Shown here piece by piece: positions 6,390 through 15,347 of a stretch of 30,748 bases of DNA. The stretch comes from an uncultured Prevotellaceae bacterium (lineage in GTDB: Bacteria > Bacteroidota > Bacteroidia > Bacteroidales > Bacteroidaceae). Position numbers and translations under genes: made by a program. Within the stretch, counting starts at the first letter, position 1. Each line of letters begins with the position of its first letter. The DNA is taken from contig OMXX01000044.1 of the NCBI GenBank assembly GCA_900315105.1, positions 1-30,748 on the forward strand. Reading direction: 5' to 3'. The notes below the pieces were generated by a model. It searched no databases. It was given only the letters and a program-made list of their open reading frames with translations, and was not told the DNA's origin.

Positions 6390-7265
6390 ATGAGTCTGCA
6401 AGAGCAAATAAAGATATTTCAAGAACAAAAGGTTCGTAGCGTTTGGGATGAAGAAAAGGAAGAATGGTATTTCTCCATTGTTGATGTATGTGGTGTGCTC
6501 ACAGATCAGCCCGATTATGACAAAGCACGAAAGTATTGGAACAAACTCAAGCAGAGATTAAGAGAGGAAGGCTTTGAACCGGTGACAAATTGTCACCAGT
6601 TGAAATTAACGGCAAAAGATGGGAAAAAACGTCTGACCGATGTTGCCACCCCTCAGGAACTATTTCGCATCATCCAATCCATACCGTCTAAGAAAGCAGA
6701 GCCTTTTAAGCAATGGATGGCTCAAGTTGCGGCAGAGCGACTTAATCAGATGCAAGATCCAGAGCTGAACTTCGAACAGGCCTATTCAGATTATCGCAGA
6801 CTGGGCTATTCTGACAAATGGATCAATCAACGACTAAAAAGTATCGAAATACGCAAGGCTTTGACCGATGAGTGGAATAGGGCAGGAGTTAAGGAAGGAT
6901 TACAATATGCATCCCTGACAGATATCATCACGCAAGAATGGAGCGGTAAAACCACAAAGCAATACAAGAAATTCAAAGGACTTCACAAGGAATCTCTCCG
7001 TGACAATATGACCAACATGGAGTTGGCGTTGAACATATTTGCCGAAGCTTCAACCGCCGAGATAAGCAAGGCTCGTAATCCGAAAGGTTTTAAGCAAAGT
7101 GCAGATATAGCTCATAGCGGAGGGAAAATAGCAGGCGAAGCTCGTAAAAAACTTGAAGAACAAATCGGCCATTCTGTCATATCCAAGGAAAAAGCATCCG
7201 ACTATCTTCCACCTGCAGATAGAAGGGAATCACTTCCAACTGAAGATAAAGACGATAATGATTGA
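6390..7265 (+). CDS. Bro-N domain / DinD-like protein (antirepressor type)
   Basis: An ATG at 6390 gives 291 residues; a GTG two codons earlier (6384) is possible. Residues about 10-110 form a Bro-N domain (KVRSVWDEEKEEWYFSIVDV, then DYDKARKYWNKLKQRL and KRLTDVATPQELFRIIQSIP), known from phage antirepressors. The middle is helical and charged. The C-terminal part, with DIAHSGGKIAGEARKKLEEQ near residues 241-260, resembles the end of DNA-damage-inducible protein D (DinD), which acts against RecA filaments in E. coli. Products of this type are common in Bacteroidales as single accessory genes. No other phage gene is near, so this is not a prophage. Role here is unknown. Confidence 0.82.
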   Translation: MSLQEQIKIFQEQKVRSVWDEEKEEWYFSIVDVCGVLTDQPDYDKARKYWNKLKQRLREEGFEPVTNCHQLKLTAKDGKKRLTDVATPQELFRIIQSIPSKKAEPFKQWMAQVAAERLNQMQDPELNFEQAYSDYRRLGYSDKWINQRLKSIEIRKALTDEWNRAGVKEGLQYASLTDIITQEWSGKTTKQYKKFKGLHKESLRDNMTNMELALNIFAEASTAEISKARNPKGFKQSADIAHSGGKIAGEARKKLEEQIGHSVISKEKASDYLPPADRRESLPTEDKDDND

Positions 7266-7586
7266 TAATTGACATCATTTAATCTCGTTCCATTTAAAGC
7301 CGGCATCTGCAATCTCGAATCCCAGAGAAAGTGCTAGAAATAGGGTAAAGAATTCCTAAAATATCTTTGTTAAGATGTCTGCGTTGGAGGACGTGTGGTA
7401 AGAAGTTTTAGTTTTCTGACAGTTCAGATACAATGTGTTTTATTCCATATCATATATATTATAAAAACCGAACAAAATAATAAATATTTATGCGCTAAAT
7501 GTACCCCTATATTGTAATATATTGGTGAACAGTTATAGTTTATAAATTGACCATGTGTTATAAAATGAGCGCCAAACTACAAGAAT
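7266..7586. other. AT-rich intergenic stretch, no gene seen
   Basis: The 321-bp gap contains short frames only. A TATCTTTG at 7362-7369 looks like a -7 element but lacks a TTG at the right distance. Composition changes here from mixed to strongly AT-rich and stays so through the following sugar genes, so this is a likely junction. It may hold the promoter of the next operon, but I cannot point to it. Confidence 0.4.
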
Positions 7587-8198
7587 ATGATTAAAACAAG
7601 AAAAGATCTAAAATACTACATTCAGGAGGATGCAAAAAGAAATGGATATTATAAAAGATATTTTGCATATATAGTTGGTTTGTTGATTGGCAATGAAAAT
7701 GCATATGTTTTTAAATATCTAAAATTATTGAGACATGTAGAGTATTATTATAATAATAAAACTATTTTTCATAAGTTTTTTTATTTTTATTATAAAATAC
7801 GTCAAACAAGATTAGGGTTTAAATTACATATCAGTATTCATCCTAACGAATGTGGATACGGATTGCGAATTATGCATTTGTCTGGAGGTGGAGGTGTTCG
7901 TTTGGGTGCAAAGAAAATTGGAAATTATTGTGCTTTTAATGCAGGGTGCTTAGTGGGGACGAATGGTCCTGGCGACACACGTCCTGTGATTGGTGATTAT
8001 GTGGCATTTGGACCTGGAGCAAAAGCTTATGGCAGAATAACAATTGGAAATAATGTTTTTGTTGCAGCAAATTCTGTTGTGACCAAAAATGTAAGTTCTA
8101 ATTGTGTTGTTGGTGGGATACCAGCAAAGATGATAAAAGAAACTAAACTTGAGGATAATAGGGTATATAAGAAATTCGGAGGTAATGATATTCGGTGA
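7587..8198 (+). CDS. Serine-acetyltransferase-like hexapeptide acetyltransferase (polysaccharide O-acetylation)
   Basis: The 203-residue product has an N-terminal helical part (1-85) and a left-handed beta-helix from about 85 to 185 built from hexapeptide repeats (IHPNECGYGLRIMHLSGGGG, later GNYCAFNAGCLVG, VIGDYVAFGPGAKAYGRITI, GNNVFVAANSVVT). H82, H94 and the G-rich loop match the CysE-like group, and the end VVGGIPAKMIK is the usual cap. In cysteine synthesis this fold acetylates serine, but within a polysaccharide operon an acetyl-CoA:sugar transferase is much likelier. First gene of the AT-rich block; 124 bp of AT-rich sequence separate it from the flippase. Confidence 0.85.
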   Translation: MIKTRKDLKYYIQEDAKRNGYYKRYFAYIVGLLIGNENAYVFKYLKLLRHVEYYYNNKTIFHKFFYFYYKIRQTRLGFKLHISIHPNECGYGLRIMHLSGGGGVRLGAKKIGNYCAFNAGCLVGTNGPGDTRPVIGDYVAFGPGAKAYGRITIGNNVFVAANSVVTKNVSSNCVVGGIPAKMIKETKLEDNRVYKKFGGNDIR

Positions 8199-8322
8199 AT
8201 ATGTATTCCCTGTTAGATGCAAAAGCACGTGCTATATATAATTTAGACTCTATCAATATAGTATCTATACTAGTTTATTATTTAATTCTGCATAAAAATC
8301 ATAGAATCACATTTAAAATATA

Positions 8323-9885
8323 ATGGATAGTATAAAAGCTGATAATAACAAAATTGCGAAGAACACTTTTTTTCTATATGGTAGAATGGCTTTGGTGTTG
8401 ATTGTCGCTCTTTACACAGCTCGAGTCGTTCTTAATACGTTGGGAATAGAAAATTATGGTATTTACAATGTTGTTGGAGGTTTTGTAATGTTGTTCGGAT
8501 TCCTTAATTCAACATTATCATCTAGTATGCAACGATTCTATAATTTTGAATTAGGGAAAAGAGGTGTGGTTGGTGTTTCAAAAGTGTATAAAAGTGGATT
8601 GGTCATACATTTAGCGTTGGGTTTTGCAATATTAATAATTCTTGAGTCATTTGGAATATGGTACGTTAATAATATTATGATATTACCAGCTGATAGACTA
8701 TTATCTGCAAATATTCTTTATCAAACATCAATCTTGTCATTATTGTTTGTTATCCTTTCCATACCATATATGGGGGCAATCATGGCTTTTGAACATATGA
8801 ATTATTATGCTTTAGTAAGTATTGGTGATGTTATCCTAAAGTTAATTATTGTATTAGTTTTACCATATTTTCCTTTTGACAAACTTATAATATATGGTTC
8901 GCTTTTACTTTCTATTAGTGTTATTAACTTTATTGCATATTTTGTATATTGCAAAATAAAAATCTCAGATATTTTTAATAGAACAAGTTGGGATAAAACT
9001 CTTTTTAAATCTATTTTGTCTTTTTCTACTTGGAATCTCATTGGTACATTTGCATTCATGCTGAAAGGACAGGGACTTAACCTTTTGCTTAATGCCTTTT
9101 TTGGTCCTATTATAAATGCTGCAAGAGGACTTGCTTTCCAAATCAATGGAGCAATAAATGGTTTCTCTGGAAATATATCCACAGCATTTAGACCTCAGTT
9201 GGTTGATGCATTTGCAAAAAATAATATTGAAAGGACAAAACGCTTAATGATTACAGAATCTAAAGCTTGTTTTTTTTTAATTGCTTTGCTTATTGTTCCT
9301 GTAATTATGGAATTAAAATTTCTATTGAATATTTGGATTGGAAATGCAATTCCTGAATATACGGAATTGTTTACAGACTTAGTTCTAGTTGATATGCTTA
9401 TATGTACTTTAAACACTCCCTGCACGCAAGTTGCATATGCTGTAGGAACAATAAAAAGGTATCAAGTTACGACTTCTATTGTAAATCTGTGTCTTATCCC
9501 GGTTTCTTATCTTTGTTTGATGTTCGGATATAATGCTACTAGTGTGTTTGTTTGTACCATCATATTTTCCTTCTTAAACCAAATCGTATGTGTGTATGTT
9601 CTTAGTAAAATGTTTCCTTTGAGTATATTTGAGTATCTGAAGAACGTGTGTTTGCCATGTCTTATATACATAATTTGTTTGCCGATTATTCCATACTATT
9701 TGCATATTTCAAATGACATGTCATTTGTTAGATTTATTTATGTTGTAATTGCGGATATTGTTATTGGAATTGTTTTGTTGTATTATGTTATGTGTAATAG
9801 CAAGGAAAAGATATATGTGAGTCATTTTATCAGTAGGTTATGTGTAATTTCCAATAATAGAAATGATTTGATTTCCTCAAAATAA
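8323..9885 (+). CDS. wzx: Oligosaccharide flippase, Wzx type (MOP superfamily)
   Basis: The 520-residue protein is strongly hydrophobic with about 12-14 predicted membrane helices spread over its length. The N-terminus carries N-T-F-F-L-Y-G-R-M (14-22) and GIENYGIYNVVGGFVMLFGF (41-60), a usual opening of the polysaccharide-export branch of the MOP/MATE fold; W-N-L-I-G-T lies near 233 and a GPIINAARGLAFQINGAING segment near 260. Such proteins flip undecaprenyl-linked repeat units to the periplasm. The TAA overlaps the ATG of the next frame by one base, indicating translational coupling. Codon use is AT-rich, as is common for Wzx. Confidence 0.88.
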   Translation: MDSIKADNNKIAKNTFFLYGRMALVLIVALYTARVVLNTLGIENYGIYNVVGGFVMLFGFLNSTLSSSMQRFYNFELGKRGVVGVSKVYKSGLVIHLALGFAILIILESFGIWYVNNIMILPADRLLSANILYQTSILSLLFVILSIPYMGAIMAFEHMNYYALVSIGDVILKLIIVLVLPYFPFDKLIIYGSLLLSISVINFIAYFVYCKIKISDIFNRTSWDKTLFKSILSFSTWNLIGTFAFMLKGQGLNLLLNAFFGPIINAARGLAFQINGAINGFSGNISTAFRPQLVDAFAKNNIERTKRLMITESKACFFLIALLIVPVIMELKFLLNIWIGNAIPEYTELFTDLVLVDMLICTLNTPCTQVAYAVGTIKRYQVTTSIVNLCLIPVSYLCLMFGYNATSVFVCTIIFSFLNQIVCVYVLSKMFPLSIFEYLKNVCLPCLIYIICLPIIPYYLHISNDMSFVRFIYVVIADIVIGIVLLYYVMCNSKEKIYVSHFISRLCVISNNRNDLISSK

Positions 9886-10865
9886 TGCTATCCAGATTGG
9901 CTCTAAAGTTAAATGTTATGCCGAAAGTAAGTGTTGTCATTCCTATCTATGGAGTAGAAAAACACATAGAACGATGTGCACGTAGTCTCTTTGAACAGAC
10001 TCTTGATGATATAGAGTTTATATTTGTAAATGACTGTACAAATGATCGCTCAATTGCTATCTTGAAACGTGTTCTAAATGAATATCCAAATCGTTTTCAC
10101 AAAACACTAATATTGAACCACGAAGTAAACAAAGGGAGTGCGTATGCTAGGCGAACTGGTATTGAAGTAGCAACAGGTGATTATATAATTCATTGTGATT
10201 CGGATGATTGGGTTGACAAAGAGATGTATGAAATTATGTATAAAACAGCAACGGAATTCAATGCAGATGTTGTATCTTGTGATTACCAATGTCATACTGG
10301 AGAAAAAGTTATAAGACTAATGCGTGAACATGTAGAGGAGAATCGGGATGAATTTATAAAAAATATAATGACACAAAAATCGCATTGGGTATTATGGAAT
10401 AAAATGTTTCGACGACATAACTTATTTGGAATGATAACATATCCTACCCAAAATATGGGAGAAGATATGGCTATCGTTTTGCAATGGGTCTATTTCTGTA
10501 ATATAATAAAACATATTCAGAAACCCTTGTATTATTATTATACAAACGAGGAATCAATAACCAATATTAAGGATGAGAATGCGTCAGTAAGACGTTTTTC
10601 GCAAACTTATGACAACGTAAAAATTGTTGAGTCATTTTATAAAGCCCAAAAGGATTATAACATATTTAAATCAAGCATCAACTGGTTGAAATTAATATGT
10701 AAACTACATCTTGATGTAAAAACACTATATGGTAAAAGGATGTGGAGAGATACATTTCCTTTAGTTGAATGGAAATGCTTGTTTAATACCAGTTTGAGTC
10801 GAAAACAACGATTTATGGTGTTGAAAAAGATAATAAAAACAAGTCACGCTTATCTTATTCGATAA
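9885..10865 (+). CDS. Glycosyltransferase family 2
   Basis: The enzyme transfers a sugar from a nucleotide donor by inversion at the cytoplasmic side of the membrane. From the ATG at 9918 (a better start for the family, giving MPKVSVVIPIYG) the motifs are: VND at 37-39, GTPase-like G-S-A-Y-A-R-R-T-G near 73-81, DSDD at 94-97 (the metal-binding DXD) and GEDM near 180. The frame is open from the ATG at 9885, which overlaps the flippase stop, so an 11-residue extension is possible. The last 90 residues are helical and without strong motifs. Donor and linkage are not readable. Confidence 0.88.
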   Translation: MLSRLALKLNVMPKVSVVIPIYGVEKHIERCARSLFEQTLDDIEFIFVNDCTNDRSIAILKRVLNEYPNRFHKTLILNHEVNKGSAYARRTGIEVATGDYIIHCDSDDWVDKEMYEIMYKTATEFNADVVSCDYQCHTGEKVIRLMREHVEENRDEFIKNIMTQKSHWVLWNKMFRRHNLFGMITYPTQNMGEDMAIVLQWVYFCNIIKHIQKPLYYYYTNEESITNIKDENASVRRFSQTYDNVKIVESFYKAQKDYNIFKSSINWLKLICKLHLDVKTLYGKRMWRDTFPLVEWKCLFNTSLSRKQRFMVLKKIIKTSHAYLIR

Positions 10866-10885
10866 TTCTTATTAAAGTTCATCTT

Positions 10886-11986
10886 ATGAAAACTGTATTA
10901 TTTTTCCCAAAACTATATCCTACTGTCACTGGAGGTATGGAAGTTTATGATTATCATCTATCAAATAGATTACTGAATGGAGATTTTGATGACATCATAA
11001 TGATAACGACTGATCCATCATGCAAGTTTAATAAGAATATAATTCATGTCACTAATAGACTTTTTATTTCTAGACGTTGGGGATTGGGCATGTTCTCGAT
11101 GCTTATATGTTGCTTGTTTTCTTCGAGGGTAAAAATAAGAGAATGGAAATGTGTTATGATTCCATATACTAGCAGTTCTGGCTTGTGTGTTTGGCCTATA
11201 CTTTTCTTCCATAAGATATTTGGTTTTGACTATTCCATACATTGTCATGGCGGGGGGGCAAAACCATGGAAATATTATAATCTTCAAAAAAAATTTTTTG
11301 ATTTGGCTTCTCATAAAGCTGCTGTTTCTGAGGCATTGAGACTAGAGTATAGTAGGAGGCTAGGATACAATTTGGAGTATTTACCGCCACTTGTTGAGTT
11401 CAAAAAAATATCAGCTAGTATTATAGATTTAAAAAAAGCATATCGTGTTGAAAAGTATGAAAAAGTAATATTGTATGTAGGAAGCATAAAACCTTTAAAA
11501 GCACCAGAAGTTTTACTAAAGGCATATTCATCTCTAAGTATAGATGTTAAATTGAGAACTTGCCTTGTGTTTGCTGGTGATGGTCCTCTCAGAAAAGAAT
11601 TAGAAAGCAAATACAACTCAGATTCCATCATATTCCTTGGTCGTGTACCAAATGATAAGGTTTGTGAGTTGTTTACAATTGCCGATTTCTATTGCATACC
11701 TTCATGGTTTGAGGGAACTTCAGTCTCTTTATTGGAAGCAATGAGCAAAGAGTGTTGTTGTATAGGAACCAATGTTCAAGGTATAAACAATATGATAAAA
11801 GATAACGATACCGGCTTGTTATTTCCAAAGGATGATGATGCCGTTTTGGCAAAGGTCTTGGAGCGGGTGATTGTTGATGACGAACTGGCGACTCGACTTG
11901 GTTCTAATGCAAAGGAATTTTATGAAAAGAACTATTCTTATACAACACATATATCACAAGTTTTAGAATTTTTAAACTATAAATAA
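10886..11986 (+). CDS. Glycosyltransferase family 4
   Basis: The 366-residue GT-B enzyme has an N-terminal acceptor domain starting MKTVLFFPKLYPTVTGGMEV (the G-G loop at 16-17) and a C-terminal donor domain from about 190: VILYVGSIKPLKAPEVLLKA, then VFAGDGPLRKEL, IIFLGRVPNDKVCELF and WFEGTSVSLLEAMSKECC, in which E...E (seven residues apart) is the retaining GT4 signature. The end LGSNAKEFYEKNYS is typical. It lies 20 bp after the GT2 gene and 1 bp before the deacetylase gene, so all are one operon. Sugar specificity is unknown. Confidence 0.9.
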   Translation: MKTVLFFPKLYPTVTGGMEVYDYHLSNRLLNGDFDDIIMITTDPSCKFNKNIIHVTNRLFISRRWGLGMFSMLICCLFSSRVKIREWKCVMIPYTSSSGLCVWPILFFHKIFGFDYSIHCHGGGAKPWKYYNLQKKFFDLASHKAAVSEALRLEYSRRLGYNLEYLPPLVEFKKISASIIDLKKAYRVEKYEKVILYVGSIKPLKAPEVLLKAYSSLSIDVKLRTCLVFAGDGPLRKELESKYNSDSIIFLGRVPNDKVCELFTIADFYCIPSWFEGTSVSLLEAMSKECCCIGTNVQGINNMIKDNDTGLLFPKDDDAVLAKVLERVIVDDELATRLGSNAKEFYEKNYSYTTHISQVLEFLNYK

Positions 11987-11987
11987 A

Positions 11988-13103
11988 ATGCGAAATGTTA
12001 TAATGATGCATAGTGTTGGCAGCATCCATTCTGGATGGAAAGAGGCATGGCTGTCAATCGAGACAAAACAGTTTGAATATTTATGTAGATATTTGCATAA
12101 TCACAAATACAGAACGCATTATCTTGATCATTGGTATGATAATGTAGATAAAGGATTAGATTCCAAGGATTTATATCTTACTTTTGATGATGGATATCTT
12201 GATAATTTGTTGATTGCATATCCTATTATGGAAAAATATGGAATAAAGGGTACCATATTTATTAATCCTGAGTTTGTCGATCCTTCTACTGGTATTAGAA
12301 CCTTAGAAGGCAACAAATATCAAACATTAGGTTTCTTGAATTGGGATGAAATAAAGTTTCTTGACAAAACATCTGAATTTGACATACAGTCACATAGTAT
12401 GTCTCATAATTTCTATTTTAAATCCGACAAACTTATTGATATTCATGATGGTAGTGACAAATATCATTGGTTAGCTTGGATAAACAGACCAGAAAGAAAA
12501 GCTTTCTGGCAGTTGGAACACCAAGGTGATTTTACAAAGAAAGGTTATCCAGTATTTGAGTATTATCGAGCATTAGGACTTCGGAGATATTTTCCAGATG
12601 AGGATCTTATAAGTTTATCTGAAGAACTTTATGAAAATGGCGTAAGCAAAGATAAAATAATAGAGCAACTTAATGATTTCCTAAGAACTCATCCTGGTCA
12701 TTATGAAACAGATGAAGAAATGGAGAAAAGATACCGTTATGAACTTTTTGAAAGTAAACGGATACTCGAGAATGAACTGAATAAAAAGATTACCATTCTT
12801 TGTTGGCCAGGAGGTGGGTATAATGATACTTCATTACGGATAGTTCAAGAGGCAGGTTATTTGGCATCAACTATTGCTTCTGCAGATAATGCCAGGTTTT
12901 ATGACAATATAGGCAACTCCTATAAAAGGATAGTTAGATATCCCATGTCATCCAATATAAGATGTGGTCAATTTATTGGAAAAACACGAATTTGTATAGC
13001 TACTTTTCCTGCTCATCTTGTATTAAGAATGAAAACAGAGGAAAAAGACATAGTGTGGTCTTTCGTTAGTAAAGTAAGGAATTTTATTAATAGATTTTTG
13101 TAG
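11988..13103 (+). CDS. Polysaccharide deacetylase family protein (CE4-like)
   Basis: The 371-residue product carries TFDDGY at 65-70 (two aspartates for catalysis and metal), HSMSH at 136-140 (two metal-binding histidines) and a C-terminal ILCWPGGGYND at about 264-274, the order of the NodB/CE4 homology domain. A large insertion between motif 2 and the WPGGG motif (about 145-255) is charged and helical. No signal peptide or membrane helix is seen, so it probably acts in the cytoplasm on lipid-linked or nucleotide sugars, which is unusual for CE4 enzymes. Starts 1 bp after the GT4 stop; ends 2 bp before the next gene. Confidence 0.85.
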   Translation: MRNVIMMHSVGSIHSGWKEAWLSIETKQFEYLCRYLHNHKYRTHYLDHWYDNVDKGLDSKDLYLTFDDGYLDNLLIAYPIMEKYGIKGTIFINPEFVDPSTGIRTLEGNKYQTLGFLNWDEIKFLDKTSEFDIQSHSMSHNFYFKSDKLIDIHDGSDKYHWLAWINRPERKAFWQLEHQGDFTKKGYPVFEYYRALGLRRYFPDEDLISLSEELYENGVSKDKIIEQLNDFLRTHPGHYETDEEMEKRYRYELFESKRILENELNKKITILCWPGGGYNDTSLRIVQEAGYLASTIASADNARFYDNIGNSYKRIVRYPMSSNIRCGQFIGKTRICIATFPAHLVLRMKTEEKDIVWSFVSKVRNFINRFL

Positions 13104-13105
13104 AT

Positions 13106-14005
13106 ATGAGAGATTTTTCTTATTATTTAAAGCGTCCAAAGGAAACGGCATATTATATATTTATGAAGACGGCTCACTATCTGCCTGACTCTTTACATTT
13201 ATATTTATTGTTTAGAATAGAAATGGGATATTGGCCAAATCTTACGCATCCTAAAACATTTTGCGAAAAGTTACAGTGGCTTAAACTACATAACAGAAAA
13301 GAAGAATATACCATGATGGTAGACAAACTTGCAGTGAAAGAATATGCAGCAAAGATAATGGGGCATGATTCTGTTATTCCTGTTATTGGAATATGGAATA
13401 AAATAGAAGATATCGATTTTGATTCTTTACCCAACCAGTTTGTTTTAAAGACTTCACAAGGTGGTGGCGGAAATGTTATTATTTGTAAAGATAAATCTCA
13501 ACTAGATATTGTAAAGACAAAAAGAGAACTAAGAGTGTTATTAAACCAAAACATATATAAGACTCGTGTGGAATGGCCTTATAAAAATGTTACGGCAAAA
13601 ATATTTGCAGAAAAATATATGGTTGACGAGAGTGGATGTGAACTGAAAGATTATAAAATACTGAATTTTAATGGAGTTCCAACCTATATAGAAGTTGATA
13701 GCGGACGATTTACAGATCATTTTCGTAACATCTATGATACAAATTGGAATATTCTACCTTATGCTATTGGATTCAGGAACAACCCTAGTGTGGAGATAGA
13801 AAGACCCGCTAATCTTGAACAAATGTTACATTTTGCTAGAATTTTTTCTCAAGTTTCCCCATTCCTAAGAACCGATTTTTATATTATAAATAATAAATTA
13901 TACTTCGGAGAATTGACTTTTTTTCAGAGAAGTGGCTTAACGAAATTCTGCCCTTCAACATTAGATTTGGAATTTGGCAATATGATTTCATTAACTAATT
14001 TGTAA
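13106..14005 (+). CDS. TupA-like ATP-grasp protein of polysaccharide locus
   Basis: The 299-residue product shows the pattern of the TupA-like ATP-grasp family often annotated as glycosyltransferase: PKTFCEKLQWLKLHNRKEEY (50-69), DKLAVKEYAAK, IPVIGIW, LPNQFVLKTSQGGGGNVIIC (109-128), KDYKILNFNGVP near 181, and FLRTDFYIINNKLYFGELTF near 252. ATP-grasp enzymes join a carboxylate to an amine or thiol using ATP; in sugar loci they may attach amino acids or similar groups. The residue before the G-rich loop is Q where many relatives have H. Relatives usually have a short further segment at the C-terminus. Substrate unknown. Confidence 0.82.
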   Translation: MRDFSYYLKRPKETAYYIFMKTAHYLPDSLHLYLLFRIEMGYWPNLTHPKTFCEKLQWLKLHNRKEEYTMMVDKLAVKEYAAKIMGHDSVIPVIGIWNKIEDIDFDSLPNQFVLKTSQGGGGNVIICKDKSQLDIVKTKRELRVLLNQNIYKTRVEWPYKNVTAKIFAEKYMVDESGCELKDYKILNFNGVPTYIEVDSGRFTDHFRNIYDTNWNILPYAIGFRNNPSVEIERPANLEQMLHFARIFSQVSPFLRTDFYIINNKLYFGELTFFQRSGLTKFCPSTLDLEFGNMISLTNL

Positions 14006-14119
14006 CTGGTGTTATTCTTATTTGTATTATAATGATTCCTTTATGATATTTAAATGATCTATTCTGTGATTTAAACATTTGCTTGACTGATTCTTATTTG
14101 ATTTCTATATAATTTAAGT

Positions 14120-15328
14120 GTGGAAAACAAGGTATATTTATATTGGTTAGTTCCTATCGCATTTTCATATATGACACTTGCAGGTACATTTCTTGGATTT
14201 GATCGTGCAGGTTACCTTATATTATTAATAGAGATATTAACATGTCTATATCTCTATAACAGTGATGAATTGTTTAGGGCAGTAGTGTCATATAAGGTAA
14301 ATGTTTTATTTCTGCTGATAGTCATATACTATGCCATTAGTTCTGCTTTGCATGACGTGCCCGTTGTGGACAACTTTACGGCCTATTTTCGGGAGCAATT
14401 TAAATGCTATTTCCTTTTAGTTATGTGTTGCTATCTTTTCTTAAAGAATCCCTCAAAAACTGTTTGTTTTACAATAGCGGGATATTTGATATTCTTATTT
14501 TTGTCTGTTAGGGGGGGGCAGATAGAGATTAGTGAATATGATGAAGGTGAGCGTCTAAATGGATTGGGAGCACATTCTACGCAATTAGGACAAATGGCAG
14601 GATTTGCGTTGATTTTAATTGTCTATATGCGCTATTTTATGAAAATATCTTGGGGGTATATGTTTTTTTTCTCTATGATACCAATATATGCGATTTTAAT
14701 TGCAGGTTCAAGAAATGGTCTTTTAGGATTGCTTATGTCCATTGGTATTTTGATATTGACTCCTTATGTTTGCAAGTTTAAATTAAATGTCAAGAATATT
14801 GTTTTTTCTGTTGCTATTATTTTAGTGAGCTATGTTGCTGTCAATTATTTACTTGATAATACATATGTAGGAGAAAGATTGCTCAATACAGAGGAGCAGG
14901 CACAGATGCAAGATGAATCTTATAGGACGGGAACATGGCTCGATTTGTTAGGTGATAGAGGCTTATACTATTATCTTGGATATCACAATTTCATAGACCA
15001 TCCTTTCTTGGGAATAGGATATCACAATTTTCGATATTACAATCATATACCATGGCCTGCGCATAGTGAATATGTTGTTCATGTAGCAGAGGGAGGTATA
15101 TTGGGTGGATATTTGTTTTTTTCTTTTATTGGAATTATTTTTAAGAAACTATTTTCAATATATCGTAAACAAAAAACGACGACTTCGTTTGTGCTATTTG
15201 TTGGATTCTGTGTGTTTTTGATGATGTGTGTTACCACCTTTACATATAATCAAATACAATTTTATCCATTTATAGGTATATGCGTAGCGAGTTTTATCGC
15301 TAATGATTTAAAAATATCGATTGAATAA
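14120..15328 (+). CDS. wzy: O-antigen polymerase/ligase, Wzy type
   Basis: The 402-residue membrane protein begins at GTG 14120 and shows about 10-11 hydrophobic segments. A long outer loop lies between the helix near 240 and 310, containing GYHNFIDHPFLGIGYHNFRY and WPAHSEYVVHVAEGGILGG, which correspond to the HN...LxxxxExGxxG pattern of the Wzy_C family. IAGSRNGLLGLL near 193 is the usual small-residue helix. In the Wzx/Wzy pathway this protein joins repeat units in the periplasm; WaaL ligases look alike, but the operon context favours Wzy. It overlaps the next frame if that one starts at TTG. Confidence 0.85.
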   Translation: MENKVYLYWLVPIAFSYMTLAGTFLGFDRAGYLILLIEILTCLYLYNSDELFRAVVSYKVNVLFLLIVIYYAISSALHDVPVVDNFTAYFREQFKCYFLLVMCCYLFLKNPSKTVCFTIAGYLIFLFLSVRGGQIEISEYDEGERLNGLGAHSTQLGQMAGFALILIVYMRYFMKISWGYMFFFSMIPIYAILIAGSRNGLLGLLMSIGILILTPYVCKFKLNVKNIVFSVAIILVSYVAVNYLLDNTYVGERLLNTEEQAQMQDESYRTGTWLDLLGDRGLYYYLGYHNFIDHPFLGIGYHNFRYYNHIPWPAHSEYVVHVAEGGILGGYLFFSFIGIIFKKLFSIYRKQKTTTSFVLFVGFCVFLMMCVTTFTYNQIQFYPFIGICVASFIANDLKISIE

Positions 15329-15347
15329 AAATACTGGTTTACCAAAT

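Noticed and set aside
6390..7265. Prophage marker (Bro-N gene)
   Set aside because: No integrase, capsid, portal or lysis genes are nearby; Bro-N genes are common as isolated genes in Bacteroidales.
7362..7369. TATCTTTG as a -7 promoter element of the sugar operon
   Set aside because: No TTG or TTTG stands 19-20 bp upstream, and the start codon is over 200 bp away; too weak to list.
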